Source of the DNA: Clostridiales bacterium | Lineage (GTDB): Bacteria > Bacillota > Clostridia > Oscillospirales > Oscillospiraceae | Direction of reading: 5' to 3' | DNA: 64,000 nucleotides | Assembly (NCBI GenBank): GCA_012719035.1 | Contig: JAAYBD010000029.1 | Span: forward strand, 1 to 64,000 | In this document: one piece after another, positions 34,411 through 41,914 of the stretch | Position numbering within the stretch: position 1 is the stretch's first letter | How the letters are laid out: every line of letters begins with the position of its first letter | Translations under genes and position numbers: made by a program | Notes under the pieces: generated by a model | What the model saw: the letters and a program-made list of their open reading frames with translations, nothing else | What the model was told of the DNA's origin: nothing | The model's database searches: none

Positions 34411-35400
34411 TTACTCCGTTTTTGCCTTTTTCTTTCTGGCTACGCCCAAGATCACACTAAGGAGTATGCAAAGAACTGCAACTACAGCAGATCCAACTAT
34501 GCCTGAAAAACTTGTGCCTGCCACACTCTCATTTCCGAAAGAATAATCGGGCAAAACAGCGGTTTTTTCCTGAACATTGGACAGCGTATTATGTACGTTT
34601 CCGTCAGCCTCAAGCTCTTCTTTTCCCGTTACGCGGCCGATCGACCATTCAAGTCCATCGGGGTTGCTTGAAGCGGCAAGAGAGAGTGCGCCGCCTACAA
34701 GGACTACGATAATTGACATAATTGCGATGACTTTTTTAAGAGAAAATTTATTGTCGGTAGCCTCCGCATCAAGAAGTTCAGGTCTTGTCTGATATATGAA
34801 CACAAGAACGGCCGCGGTGATCAAACCTTCAATAGCGCCGATTGCAAGGTGTATAGGCTGCATTGCTGCGACGAATACGCCGAAGGGCAATTCGGAAATT
34901 CCCGAAACTGTTGTTTCAAGGACGACGCTGAAAGCGCCAAGCTGTAAGCTGAGTATGCAGCCAAGTACGGAAGCGAGAATGATTTTTCCCCTTGTCATGC
35001 CATTTTTCATTATTGGCTTATAAACACAGAAATACCCAAAGAAACAGGCGTAAAACGCCATATTCCAGATATTACATCCAAGGGCAAGTATACCGCCGTC
35101 TGCGAACATGAGACACTGAATAAGCAAAATCGCTATCATCGTCATAAATGCCGCATACGGACCAAGGATCGCTGCAAGAAGCATACCGCCGCAGATATGA
35201 CCGCTCGAACCTGTTACCGGGATGCTGAAATTGATCATCTGAGCTGCAAACACAAAGGCGCCCATGACGCCCATAACAGGAACTTTTTTTGGATTAAAAT
35301 CTTCTTTAATTTTTTTGGCTGAATAGAACGTCGCCGCAGCACTTGCGGCATACATTGCGCCACCCACAGCGGGTGACAGCAGAGCGTCTGCCATATGCAT
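34411..35400 (-). CDS. cbiM: Cobalt/nickel ECF transporter substrate-capture protein CbiM with fused PDGLE (CbiN/NikN-like) domain
   Basis: A 329-residue membrane protein. The start at 35400 gives MHMADALLSP, which puts His at position 2 as required for Ni/Co coordination by the N-terminus in CbiM/NikM; an AAAGGGG site fits this start. PVTGSSGHICGG and LGCNIWNMAFYACF are family motifs. After ~215 residues a NikN/CbiN-like extension follows: a helix, the SSNPDGLEWSIGRVTG loop and a final helix ending in a Lys-rich tail. Whether Ni or Co is transported cannot be told. The long leader has no cobalamin riboswitch. Confidence 0.9.
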   Translation of the reverse strand: MHMADALLSPAVGGAMYAASAAATFYSAKKIKEDFNPKKVPVMGVMGAFVFAAQMINFSIPVTGSSGHICGGMLLAAILGPYAAFMTMIAILLIQCLMFADGGILALGCNIWNMAFYACFFGYFCVYKPIMKNGMTRGKIILASVLGCILSLQLGAFSVVLETTVSGISELPFGVFVAAMQPIHLAIGAIEGLITAAVLVFIYQTRPELLDAEATDNKFSLKKVIAIMSIIVVLVGGALSLAASSNPDGLEWSIGRVTGKEELEADGNVHNTLSNVQEKTAVLPDYSFGNESVAGTSFSGIVGSAVVAVLCILLSVILGVARKKKAKTE

Positions 35401-35440
35401 AGTATTTTCCCCTTTATCAAATTTTCTCTCCGATGTATTT

Positions 35441-35510
35441 TTGTGTTTTAACAAAAAACACCAGTTCCTGCTAATAATAAATCACATATAAATCAAAACA
35501 CAAGCCTGGT
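35441..35510 (-). promoter_or_regulatory. cbiM leader with interleaved inverted repeats (possible pseudoknot)
   Basis: Two complementary pairs cross each other: AAAACACAA (35495-35503) with TTGTGTTTT (35441-35449), and CTGGT (35506-35510) with ACCAG (35460-35464). This is H-type pseudoknot topology in the ~146-nt leader between the promoter and cbiM. It does not match a riboswitch I recognise. It could also be a protein operator or chance. Confidence 0.3.
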
Positions 35511-35552
35511 AGGGGGTTATTTTTTATATTGCCAATTTTGCTCATGTAGACT

Positions 35553-35581
35553 ATAATAACAGCGAAAAATAAAAATGTAAA
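35553..35581 (-). promoter_or_regulatory. SigA promoter of cbiMQO
   Basis: TTTACA and TATTAT with 17-base spacing on the minus strand, about 150 bases before cbiM. Confidence 0.7.
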
Positions 35582-35780
35582 GACGAAATTTAAGCCTTTC
35601 AGCTAAATGGAATTGTTTGGGCAGCAGGCTATGTAGCTCGTTAAATCCCTAAAAAATGCCGTAATTTGGCACGTTTCAAATCTGTGTCAAAACGGACGAA
35701 AAAATGTCCTAATATGTTTTAAAATGTCACAATATTGTATTAAAAAAATCTAAATTGTGCAAGATTACCCTAATTCTGGA

Positions 35781-35945
35781 TATATTTTGTGCTTTTACAC
35801 AATTGACACTGACAAGCTGTCGTGATAACCTCTCAATAGGTCGTGGCACAAAATCCCGACTATTAGCTGGTCACTAAATTGTCCGGCGGTCAGCAAAACC
35901 GCTTGGGCTGCATAAAGAGTGATCCTGACGGCACTTTATTGCAGC
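35781..35945 (+). ncRNA. Structured leader RNA upstream of the 72-residue protein gene
   Basis: A -10-like TATATT (35781-35786) is followed by three hairpins. The first (35800-35881) is an extended stem with nested pairs CAATT/AATTG, TGAC/GTCA, AGCT/AGCT, GTCG/CGAC and ACCT/AGGT. The second is GCGGT/ACCGC (35886-35902). The third is GCTGCATAAAG with CTTTATTGCAGC (35907-35945). The fold ends about 35 bases before the ribosome site. No known riboswitch class was recognised. Upstream 35582-35780 is AT-rich and shows no gene. Confidence 0.5.
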
Positions 35946-35995
35946 TTCTTGTGCGGTTGAGCGACTTATTTTAAATTTATATGGAGGTCATTATT

Positions 35996-36214
35996 ATGGC
36001 ATACACCATGGATACAATCGTAGGCGACATCCTCGCTAACCCCGATGCATGCGCTCTTATGGATGAAATCATCCCCGGCACAACCAAGAACCCCATGATT
36101 AAGATGGCTAAGGGCTTTACTCTTGGAAAGATTGCTAAGACTCCCGCTGCTAAGATTCCTGAAGCAAAGATCCAGGAGTTCCTTGATGCTTGCAACGCAA
36201 AGGGAATTGGCTAA
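35996..36214 (+). CDS. Small helical protein of unknown function, apparently highly expressed
   Basis: A 72-residue soluble protein, MAYTMDTIVGDILANPDAC..., with three or four short helices around NPDACALMDEIIP and NPMIKMAKGFTLGKIA. The strong TATGGAGGT site sets the start at 35996 rather than the in-frame ATG inside that site. Codons are strongly restricted (AAG for Lys, CCC/CCT/CCG for few Pro, GCT/GCA for Ala), as in very highly expressed genes. From memory, a similar D-x-L-x-NP-A...P-x-NP-M-x-M-G-x-T-L module occurs as a C-terminal appendage of some secreted or glycosyl hydrolase-like proteins, so this may be that domain on its own. It is monocistronic, with a long structured leader and a strong terminator. 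No function is known to me. Confidence 0.8.
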   Translation: MAYTMDTIVGDILANPDACALMDEIIPGTTKNPMIKMAKGFTLGKIAKTPAAKIPEAKIQEFLDACNAKGIG

Positions 36215-36303
36215 GCAATAATACGTAGTAAGTTTTCTTGTCGGTCTGTCTCACCGTCAGGAGATAGTATTGACTTTTAACGAAAACTTAATTTCGTTTT
36301 TTG

Positions 36304-36338
36304 GCAGCACGTCGGATTATCCGGCGTGCTGTTTTTTG
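36304..36338 (+). terminator. Intrinsic terminator of the small-protein gene
   Basis: CAGCACG-CGGA pairs with TCCG-CGTGCTG in a long stem, then TTTTTT. Confidence 0.88.
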
Positions 36339-36450
36339 ATTTTTTACCCGTATATCAAAACGATTTGCCTATACTATATTTTAGCCGCAGAAAACAGGAG
36401 CTGCAGTTATATATGCTTTTTGAGATGCTGACGGTATATGCATAAAAAAT

Positions 36451-36481
36451 CTCTTCCCCCATATAATTCATGAGGGGGGAG
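36451..36481 (+). promoter_or_regulatory. Hairpin burying the ribosome site of the DUF6512 gene
   Basis: CTCTTCCCCCAT (36451-36462) can pair with ATGAGGGGGGAG (36470-36481) with only one mismatch. The 3' arm is the Shine-Dalgarno sequence for the TTG start at 36487, so translation may be restrained. Confidence 0.5.
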
Positions 36482-36486
36482 TTGTT

Positions 36487-37020
36487 TTGAAGCTCAAAAA
36501 GTCACAGATTATCGGATTTATCTTCACGTCTGTCATAGGTTCGATTCTCCATTTTACCTATGACTGGTCGGGAAATAATCTTATTGTAGGCATATTCAGC
36601 GCAGTGAACGAAAGCACATGGGAACATCTGAAGCTGTTTTTTGTCCCTATGCTTATTTTTGGAACAGCTGAGTATTTTGTTTACGGAAAGAAGCTTGTAA
36701 ACTTCATTCAAGTTCGTTTTTTGTCGATACTTATAGGCTTGGCAGTCATTATTGTTGGATTTTATACCTATTCGGGTCTGATTGGAAAAAACTATCTTGC
36801 TGTTGATATTCTGCTGTTTATCGCAGCAGTGTTTGCGGCATACTGCGCAAGCTACAAATTGTTTCGTACGGGCAGATATTCCTCGCCGCACGCTAAGGGG
36901 CTTGCGCTTCTTGGTTTTGTATTCCTGCTTGCATGTATGGTGCTTTTTACCTTTGCTCCTCCGCATATACAGCTTTTTCTTGACCCTGTTACGGGAACCT
37001 ATGGAGTGCCGCTGAAGTAA
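36487..37020 (+). CDS. DUF6512 family integral membrane protein
   Basis: A 177-residue protein with five or six membrane helices. It carries the conserved GSILHFTYDWSGNN and FSAVNESTWEHLKLFF segments, which bring His, Asp and Glu residues close to the membrane face. This matches the DUF6512 family, of unknown function. The TTG start at 36487 is supported by the GAGGGGGGAG site. No partner gene is adjacent, and the next gene is convergent. Confidence 0.78.
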   Translation: MKLKKSQIIGFIFTSVIGSILHFTYDWSGNNLIVGIFSAVNESTWEHLKLFFVPMLIFGTAEYFVYGKKLVNFIQVRFLSILIGLAVIIVGFYTYSGLIGKNYLAVDILLFIAAVFAAYCASYKLFRTGRYSSPHAKGLALLGFVFLLACMVLFTFAPPHIQLFLDPVTGTYGVPLK

Positions 37021-37046
37021 ACATTGCTGAAAGTCTGAATGAAAAG

Positions 37047-37079
37047 CCGGCTATCGTAAAATCAAGTTACGATAGCCGG
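37047..37079. terminator. Bidirectional terminator between convergent genes
   Basis: CCGGCTATCGTAA and its perfect complement form a 13-bp stem with a 7-base loop. Confidence 0.85.
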
Positions 37080-37097
37080 TTATTTGATTTGATTAAA

Positions 37098-38417
37098 CTA
37101 TGCGGTTTTTTGGGATCCCGATTTGGGGCAATCCCTCATCAGCCATGTGATCAGTTCTGCGGCTTCCGCCTTTGTTATGTAGTCTAAGGGGCGGAATATT
37201 TGAGGATCGTTCAGCGATTCAAAACCGGAGTTGCGGAACATTTCGACACCCTCTTTTGCCCATGGGCTTATGCGCACATCATCGCGGTAAACAGCAGGTG
37301 AGTCAACGGCGGGTGCAGCGCAAAGGGTGTCTTCTCCATAACGGGCCAAAAGTGTGTAAAACTGTTCTTTTGTAATGTATGTATCGGGTGAAAAAGTATT
37401 ATCCGATACCCCTTTTATATATTGATTTGAATGTGACCAAGTTACTGCTTCAAAGTACCATGAGTCGGCAGAAACATCTTCAAATTCCGTAAGACAGTCA
37501 TTTTTAGAGATGAGATTTAGGAGCAGAGAATGATTGTGAAGATGTGTGGTTTTAGCCGCGGGGCAATCCGCCATTCGCCAGAGAATTGTGGCAGCCATTG
37601 CGCGGGTCAGATAGAAGTTAGGTTCAAAAGAGCCGATGCCTTTTTCCATTATTCCGTTTTTTGTTACAAATTCAATGTAATCACTTGCCCAATGCTCATT
37701 GATGCGTGATTCATCGAATTTTGTTTCGGAGGAAGATTGTGGAACACTGTAATAAACAGTGCCATTTTTCGGTTCGATACCTCTCAGGCGAAACAGCTCA
37801 TCAAGTGTAACAAGCTCGTAGCCCTGTTTTAGAAGTGCGTCAATGGCGGTAACGGCAACGTTCAGATTTTTTTGATTTACATCGTGCAGAATAACGATAG
37901 AGCCATCTTTTGCATTTTTCAGCAGATTGCTTATCATCGCCTGCTCTGATAAGTTCATATTCCCGTTTCCCGGGTCTACTGACCACTGGATTATCGGAGC
38001 TTGGACTGCGGATTTCACAGATGAGTTCATATCGCCATAGGGTATCCGAACAAAATTTTTGTCCGCCCCGCCTATTTCGGATATAAGTGCATTCGTTTTT
38101 GATACTTCATTTTTTATGCCCGCAGAGTTCAAGGATGTGAACCATGCGTGGGAATAGCTGTGGTTGCAGAGCTGGTGACCTTCTTCAAAAGCTCTTTTGG
38201 CAACATCCGGAAACAGCTCGATGCTTCTGCCTACCAAGAAAAAAGTTACCTTTACGTTCCGTTCGGCAAGCGCGTCAAGAAGCTTTGGGGTTATTGAATT
38301 TGTCGGTCCGTCGTCAAAAGTAAATGCTATAAGTTTGGTGTTATTTGCCGACGCTCCTACCTTAAATGATGCGACAAAAACAAAAATTAAAATGAGTGAA
38401 ATGATGCGGTTCTTCAT
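37098..38417 (-). CDS. Secreted polysaccharide deacetylase with C-terminal SLH repeats
   Basis: A 439-residue protein with a signal peptide (~1-24), then a NodB domain (~28-215): motif 1 FTFDDGP, motif 2 NHSYSH with two metal-binding His, motif 3 RIPYGD and motif 5 ILHDV. The C-terminal ~190 residues contain three S-layer homology repeats (WASDYIEFVTKNGIM, WYFEAVTWSHSNQYIKG, WAKEGVEMFRNSGF), which tether the enzyme to the cell wall. It would de-N-acetylate peptidoglycan or another surface glycan. Motif 3 has Ile where RPPYG is usual, a conservative change. Its promoter is at 38467-38496. Confidence 0.9.
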   Translation of the reverse strand: MKNRIISLILIFVFVASFKVGASANNTKLIAFTFDDGPTNSITPKLLDALAERNVKVTFFLVGRSIELFPDVAKRAFEEGHQLCNHSYSHAWFTSLNSAGIKNEVSKTNALISEIGGADKNFVRIPYGDMNSSVKSAVQAPIIQWSVDPGNGNMNLSEQAMISNLLKNAKDGSIVILHDVNQKNLNVAVTAIDALLKQGYELVTLDELFRLRGIEPKNGTVYYSVPQSSSETKFDESRINEHWASDYIEFVTKNGIMEKGIGSFEPNFYLTRAMAATILWRMADCPAAKTTHLHNHSLLLNLISKNDCLTEFEDVSADSWYFEAVTWSHSNQYIKGVSDNTFSPDTYITKEQFYTLLARYGEDTLCAAPAVDSPAVYRDDVRISPWAKEGVEMFRNSGFESLNDPQIFRPLDYITKAEAAELITWLMRDCPKSGSQKTA

Positions 38418-38466
38418 GCTGCGCCTCCCGGAGAATGTTAAATATTGTCGAAAACGGTCTAAAAAA

Positions 38467-38496
38467 ATTATAGCACCCGTTAGAGAGAATGGTCAA
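38467..38496 (-). promoter_or_regulatory. Promoter of the deacetylase gene
   Basis: TTGACC, an 18-base spacer and extended -10 TGCTATAAT on the minus strand. Confidence 0.7.
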
Positions 38497-38602
38497 CATA
38501 ATATGGGACAATGTGATAAAGTGTAATTATTGTAACAGAATTGTAAGAGATAGTTTACATAATGATATATGTTTTTGCTTATAATGATAATTAAATTTTT
38601 TC

Positions 38603-38631
38603 TTGACAAAATCATTTGCATGGTGTATTAT
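38603..38631 (+). promoter_or_regulatory. SigA promoter of the GntR-ABC operon
   Basis: Consensus TTGACA and TATTAT with 17-base spacing. Confidence 0.82.
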
Positions 38632-38638
38632 TGCCACA

Positions 38639-38666
38639 GTGTATTAGTAAACCATCACACTAACAC
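38639..38666 (+). promoter_or_regulatory. Probable GntR/YtrA operator
   Basis: An imperfect palindrome with GTGTATTAGT on the left and ACTAACAC on the right lies directly over the expected transcription start. This is where YtrA-family regulators place autoregulatory operators. Confidence 0.6.
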
Positions 38667-38691
38667 AATCTGTTTGAAAGGCAGTGATTTT

Positions 38692-39084
38692 TTGGCTTGG
38701 CAATTTACGAGTGACCGGCCCATTTACATTCAGGTATCCGATCAGATTGTCTCGGATATATTGAAAGGTGCATATAAGATGGGCGAGAAATTGCCCAGTG
38801 TACGCGAGTTTGCGGTTATTGCCGCTGTCAATCCCAATACTGTGCAGAAAGCTTTATCGGAGCTTGAGAGCGTGGGGCTGATAGAAACTCAGCGCAACAC
38901 AGGCAAATTTGTTACACAAGAGAGGAGCGTTATTGAGATGGCAAGGAAAAAGCGCGGTGAGTTGCTTGCGGTAGAGTTTTTAAAGAGCATGGCGGCTTTG
39001 GGCTATACATGTGAGCAAACGATAAGCCTGCTTGAGGCGACAAAAATAGAGGAGGGAAAAAGCGATGAGCGAAGCAACGCTTGA
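38692..39084 (+). CDS. GntR family regulator, YtrA subfamily
   Basis: A 130-residue repressor. A winged helix lies at ~10-75 (PIYIQVSDQIVSDILKGAYKMGEKLPSVREFA, NPNTVQKALSELESVGLIETQRNTGKFV). It is followed by a short helical dimerisation tail instead of a large effector domain, as in YtrA regulators. The TTG start at 38692 is preferred: the in-frame upstream codons would begin before the -35 box of the promoter at 38603. It overlaps the ABC ATPase gene by 20 bases and probably represses its own operon until cell-wall or antibiotic stress. Confidence 0.85.
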   Translation: MAWQFTSDRPIYIQVSDQIVSDILKGAYKMGEKLPSVREFAVIAAVNPNTVQKALSELESVGLIETQRNTGKFVTQERSVIEMARKKRGELLAVEFLKSMAALGYTCEQTISLLEATKIEEGKSDERSNA

Positions 39085-39766
39085 ATGCAAAGGGCTTTCA
39101 AAGCATTTCGGAACTAATGCCGCGCTGCATGACTTAAATATAAGCCTGCCGACGGGGAAGATAATAGGACTTCTTGGTCCCAACGGCAGCGGCAAAACGA
39201 CGCTGATAAAGCTTGCCTGCGGACTGCTTACGCCGACAGAGGGTGAAATCAAGGTTTGTGGATTTAAGCCCGGCATTGAAAGCAAGGCACTTGTTTCATA
39301 TCTTCCAGAGCGCACATATCTCCCCGAGTGGATGACGGTTTTAGAGTGCGTTAGATACTTCCAGGATTTTTATGCGGATTTTGACTATGAAAGAGCAGTT
39401 TCAATGCTTCAAAGCCTGCAAGTTCCCGCAAACGCAAGGATGAAGACACTTTCAAAGGGCACCAAAGAAAAAGTTCAGCTTGTTTTGGTAATGTCACGCC
39501 GTGCAAGGCTTTATCTGCTTGACGAGCCTATAGGCGGTGTTGACCCTGCGGCGCGTGATTATATACTCGGAACGATTATCGGCAACTACTGTGAGGATTC
39601 AACAGTTCTCATTTCAACGCATCTGATCGCGGATGTAGAAAAAATCTTGGACGAGTTCATTTTTATAAAGAACGGACAGCTCGTTTCCTATGCCTCAACG
39701 GACAGCCTCCGCGAAGATTTGGGGAAATCCATAGACGAGTATTTCAGGGAGGTTTTCAGATGTTAG
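39065..39766 (+). CDS. ABC transporter ATP-binding protein
   Basis: A 233-residue ATPase with Walker A GPNGSGKTT, a degenerate signature LSKGTKEKVQLVL, Walker B LYLLDEPIGGVD and switch His in ISTHLIADVE. SKGTKEK in place of SGG is common in BcrA/YtrB-type exporters. Its start lies inside the GntR gene and its end overlaps the permease gene by seven bases, so the three are tightly coupled. It would power the adjacent permease. Confidence 0.92.
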   Translation: MSEATLECKGLSKHFGTNAALHDLNISLPTGKIIGLLGPNGSGKTTLIKLACGLLTPTEGEIKVCGFKPGIESKALVSYLPERTYLPEWMTVLECVRYFQDFYADFDYERAVSMLQSLQVPANARMKTLSKGTKEKVQLVLVMSRRARLYLLDEPIGGVDPAARDYILGTIIGNYCEDSTVLISTHLIADVEKILDEFIFIKNGQLVSYASTDSLREDLGKSIDEYFREVFRC

Positions 39767-40647
39767 GTAAGCTTATCAAACACGATTTCAGGTCGCTGTC
39801 GCGCGTCCTGTTTCCCACACAGCTTGCTGTTTTGGGCGCGAGCATCATCGCAACAATCGGTTTTGCATTTAATATAAGAACCGGTTTCTATACATCTTAT
39901 GAAAGCGGCGGGCTGCAGCTCCTCAGAGTAATTACGGCATTTTTAAGCGGAATCATGGTTCTTGCGATAATCGCAGCATCTATACTTGTCGCGTTCATTA
40001 TTTTCCAGCGCTTCTATAAGAACCTTATGTGTGATGAGGGGTATCTCACATTTACCCTACCTGTGACTACGACACAGATATTGTGGTCAAAGCTCATTAC
40101 CGCAATGATATGGACGTTTATCAGTGGAATCGTCATCTTTATCAGCGTCAACATATTTGTGCTTTTCGGAACGGGAACCAGCGGAATCGTTAACACTGAG
40201 GCATACAGGGAAATGTCAAAGTTCATCGGTGAGGCGTTCGGCTTGCTCGGCGGAAGGCTTATCTGGCCCATCCTTGAGGTTATTTTGTTCATGATTGTAG
40301 CAACTGCCTGCAATATTCTTCATGTATACCTTGCACTGATTATGGGCGGAGTCGCATCCCAGAAGCATAAAATACTTGCCGGCATAGGCTTCTATTTTGC
40401 CATCAATATTGCCGTTACTATTGTTGCAACCACTATCCAGTACTTTTTGAGCGGGGCTATGTTCAGAACAATGGACAGTTTTAACGGTTTACCTTGGGAC
40501 TTGAAAAATAGTGTTGAAATTTACGATCTTGTATTCTCATCAACTCAGCCTTACTATTGGTTCTATTTACTCTTCTCACTTGCGATTACCGCGGGCTTCT
40601 TCATACTCAGCCGCTATTTCCTGAAGAATAAGCTGAACCTTGAATAG
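39760..40647 (+). CDS. ABC-2 type permease of a GntR-linked exporter
   Basis: A 295-residue membrane protein with about six helices, beginning MLGKLIKHDFRSLSRVLFPTQLAVL, a typical amphipathic entry helix of these permeases. The topology (helices at ~20-40, ~60-90, ~110-140, ~165-190, ~205-230, ~265-285) fits ABC-2 exporters. The likely substrate is a lipid, peptide or antimicrobial; nothing in the sequence narrows it. It is the last gene of the GntR-ABC operon, followed by a terminator hairpin. Confidence 0.82.
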   Translation: MLGKLIKHDFRSLSRVLFPTQLAVLGASIIATIGFAFNIRTGFYTSYESGGLQLLRVITAFLSGIMVLAIIAASILVAFIIFQRFYKNLMCDEGYLTFTLPVTTTQILWSKLITAMIWTFISGIVIFISVNIFVLFGTGTSGIVNTEAYREMSKFIGEAFGLLGGRLIWPILEVILFMIVATACNILHVYLALIMGGVASQKHKILAGIGFYFAINIAVTIVATTIQYFLSGAMFRTMDSFNGLPWDLKNSVEIYDLVFSSTQPYYWFYLLFSLAITAGFFILSRYFLKNKLNLE

Positions 40648-40687
40648 TAACGATATATTGAAAATGATTAAAGCATAATATATAATC

Positions 40688-40712
40688 GAGCCTGGCATCA
40701 AGTCAGGCTCTA
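40688..40712 (+). terminator. Intrinsic terminator of the GntR-ABC operon
   Basis: GAGCCTG and CAGGCTC form a 7-bp stem; the tail TATTATAT is only moderately T-rich. Confidence 0.55.
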
Positions 40713-40734
40713 TTATATGAGAAGGGGAGAAAAA

Positions 40735-41754
40735 ATGCTCAATACTGATAACAACATCATGCTCCATGAGGCAAAGAAAGCGAAGCATAAGCCGCACATA
40801 ATTCTACAGATTTTGATTTTTATCGCCGTGTTTTTGGTTGCAAACATCACAACAGGGATTATTTTCGGAATACCAATAGGTATAATGCTGTTCAAAAACA
40901 TCGAGTTTTCATCGCTTGATTTAAACTCTTATACTTTGGCTATATCGAGCCTGATAAGCGAATTACCTGAATGGTCGCAATCTCTTACGCTTTTCTCAAC
41001 AATAATTACAACGTTTTTTGCTATATTATACTGCCGCTGCATTGAGCAGCGCTCACTCGTTTCAATGGGAATGGGAAAGACAGGTTTCTTCAAAAAATAC
41101 GGAATCGGCTATCTTGTTGGGGTTTTAATGATAGGAGTGGCTATCGGCCTTTCCGTTTTGCTCGGAGGGGCGAGATTTACGGGGTTTAACGCAGGTGTAT
41201 CTCCTGTATACATAATGTTGTTTTTCCTCGGCTTTATTGTACAGGGGATGAGTGAGGAGGTCATGGTTCGCGGCTATTTTATGATTTCATGCGCAAACAA
41301 GATACATATTGCGGCAGCCGTACTAATAAGCTCCGCGGTTTTTGCGGCACTTCACTTGCTTAACCCCGGAATAACTGTTATCGCTTTTATAAATCTTATG
41401 CTTTTCGGAATTTTTGCCGCGGTTTATATCCTAAGGACGGATGACATATGGGGCGCCTGCGCCATCCACTCCGCGTGGAATTTTTTCCAGGGAAATATTT
41501 TCGGTATTTCCGTCAGCGGAGGAGGAGCGGGCTCTTCTGTCTTCGGAACTGCATTCAACGAAGGGCACGAGCTTATCTCCGGAGGTTCCTTTGGAATTGA
41601 GGGCGGGATATGTACCACTATAGTAATGACCGCCGGCATTATATTGACCTTGTATCTGCCGCAGAAGCCTAAAGCTGCAATTTTGCAGGATGAAAACGAC
41701 TTGGATGGAGTAGGAGCAGTACACGAACCTCTTCCCCTCTATATAAAAAAGTGA
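40735..41754 (+). CDS. CPBP family intramembrane glutamic protease
   Basis: A 339-residue polytopic protein. The catalytic motifs are SEEVMVRGY (EExxxR), FAALHLLN (FxxxH) and HSAWNFFQGN (HxxxN). This is the Abi/CAAX protease-bacteriocin processing fold. The start at 40735 follows GAAGGGGAG, so the in-frame ATG at 40717 inside that region is rejected. Such proteins process or protect against peptides, or work in regulated membrane proteolysis; the substrate is unknown. It lies 88 bases after the exporter operon and ends at a terminator. Confidence 0.9.
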   Translation: MLNTDNNIMLHEAKKAKHKPHIILQILIFIAVFLVANITTGIIFGIPIGIMLFKNIEFSSLDLNSYTLAISSLISELPEWSQSLTLFSTIITTFFAILYCRCIEQRSLVSMGMGKTGFFKKYGIGYLVGVLMIGVAIGLSVLLGGARFTGFNAGVSPVYIMLFFLGFIVQGMSEEVMVRGYFMISCANKIHIAAAVLISSAVFAALHLLNPGITVIAFINLMLFGIFAAVYILRTDDIWGACAIHSAWNFFQGNIFGISVSGGGAGSSVFGTAFNEGHELISGGSFGIEGGICTTIVMTAGIILTLYLPQKPKAAILQDENDLDGVGAVHEPLPLYIKK

Positions 41755-41793
41755 TAGAGAAACACAAAAGATAAGGGCTATTTAGTATTTATC

Positions 41794-41834
41794 AAAACTG
41801 CTCCTTCGGCAATTTTCCGAAGGAGCAGTTTTCT
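41794..41834. terminator. Bidirectional terminator
   Basis: A 16-bp stem AAAACTGCTCCTTCGG with its complement and loop CAATTTT lies between convergent genes. Confidence 0.88.
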
Positions 41835-41914
41835 GTGGTTTTTCACGTATAGGGCAGTTTGAAAACAGGGCAGGGAAATCGGCTGCCGCAAGGGATACTT
41901 TTAGAAGTCCGGCA

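Noticed and set aside
35401..35600. Cobalamin riboswitch upstream of cbiM
   Set aside because: No B12-box-like conserved segment is visible and the leader is too short.
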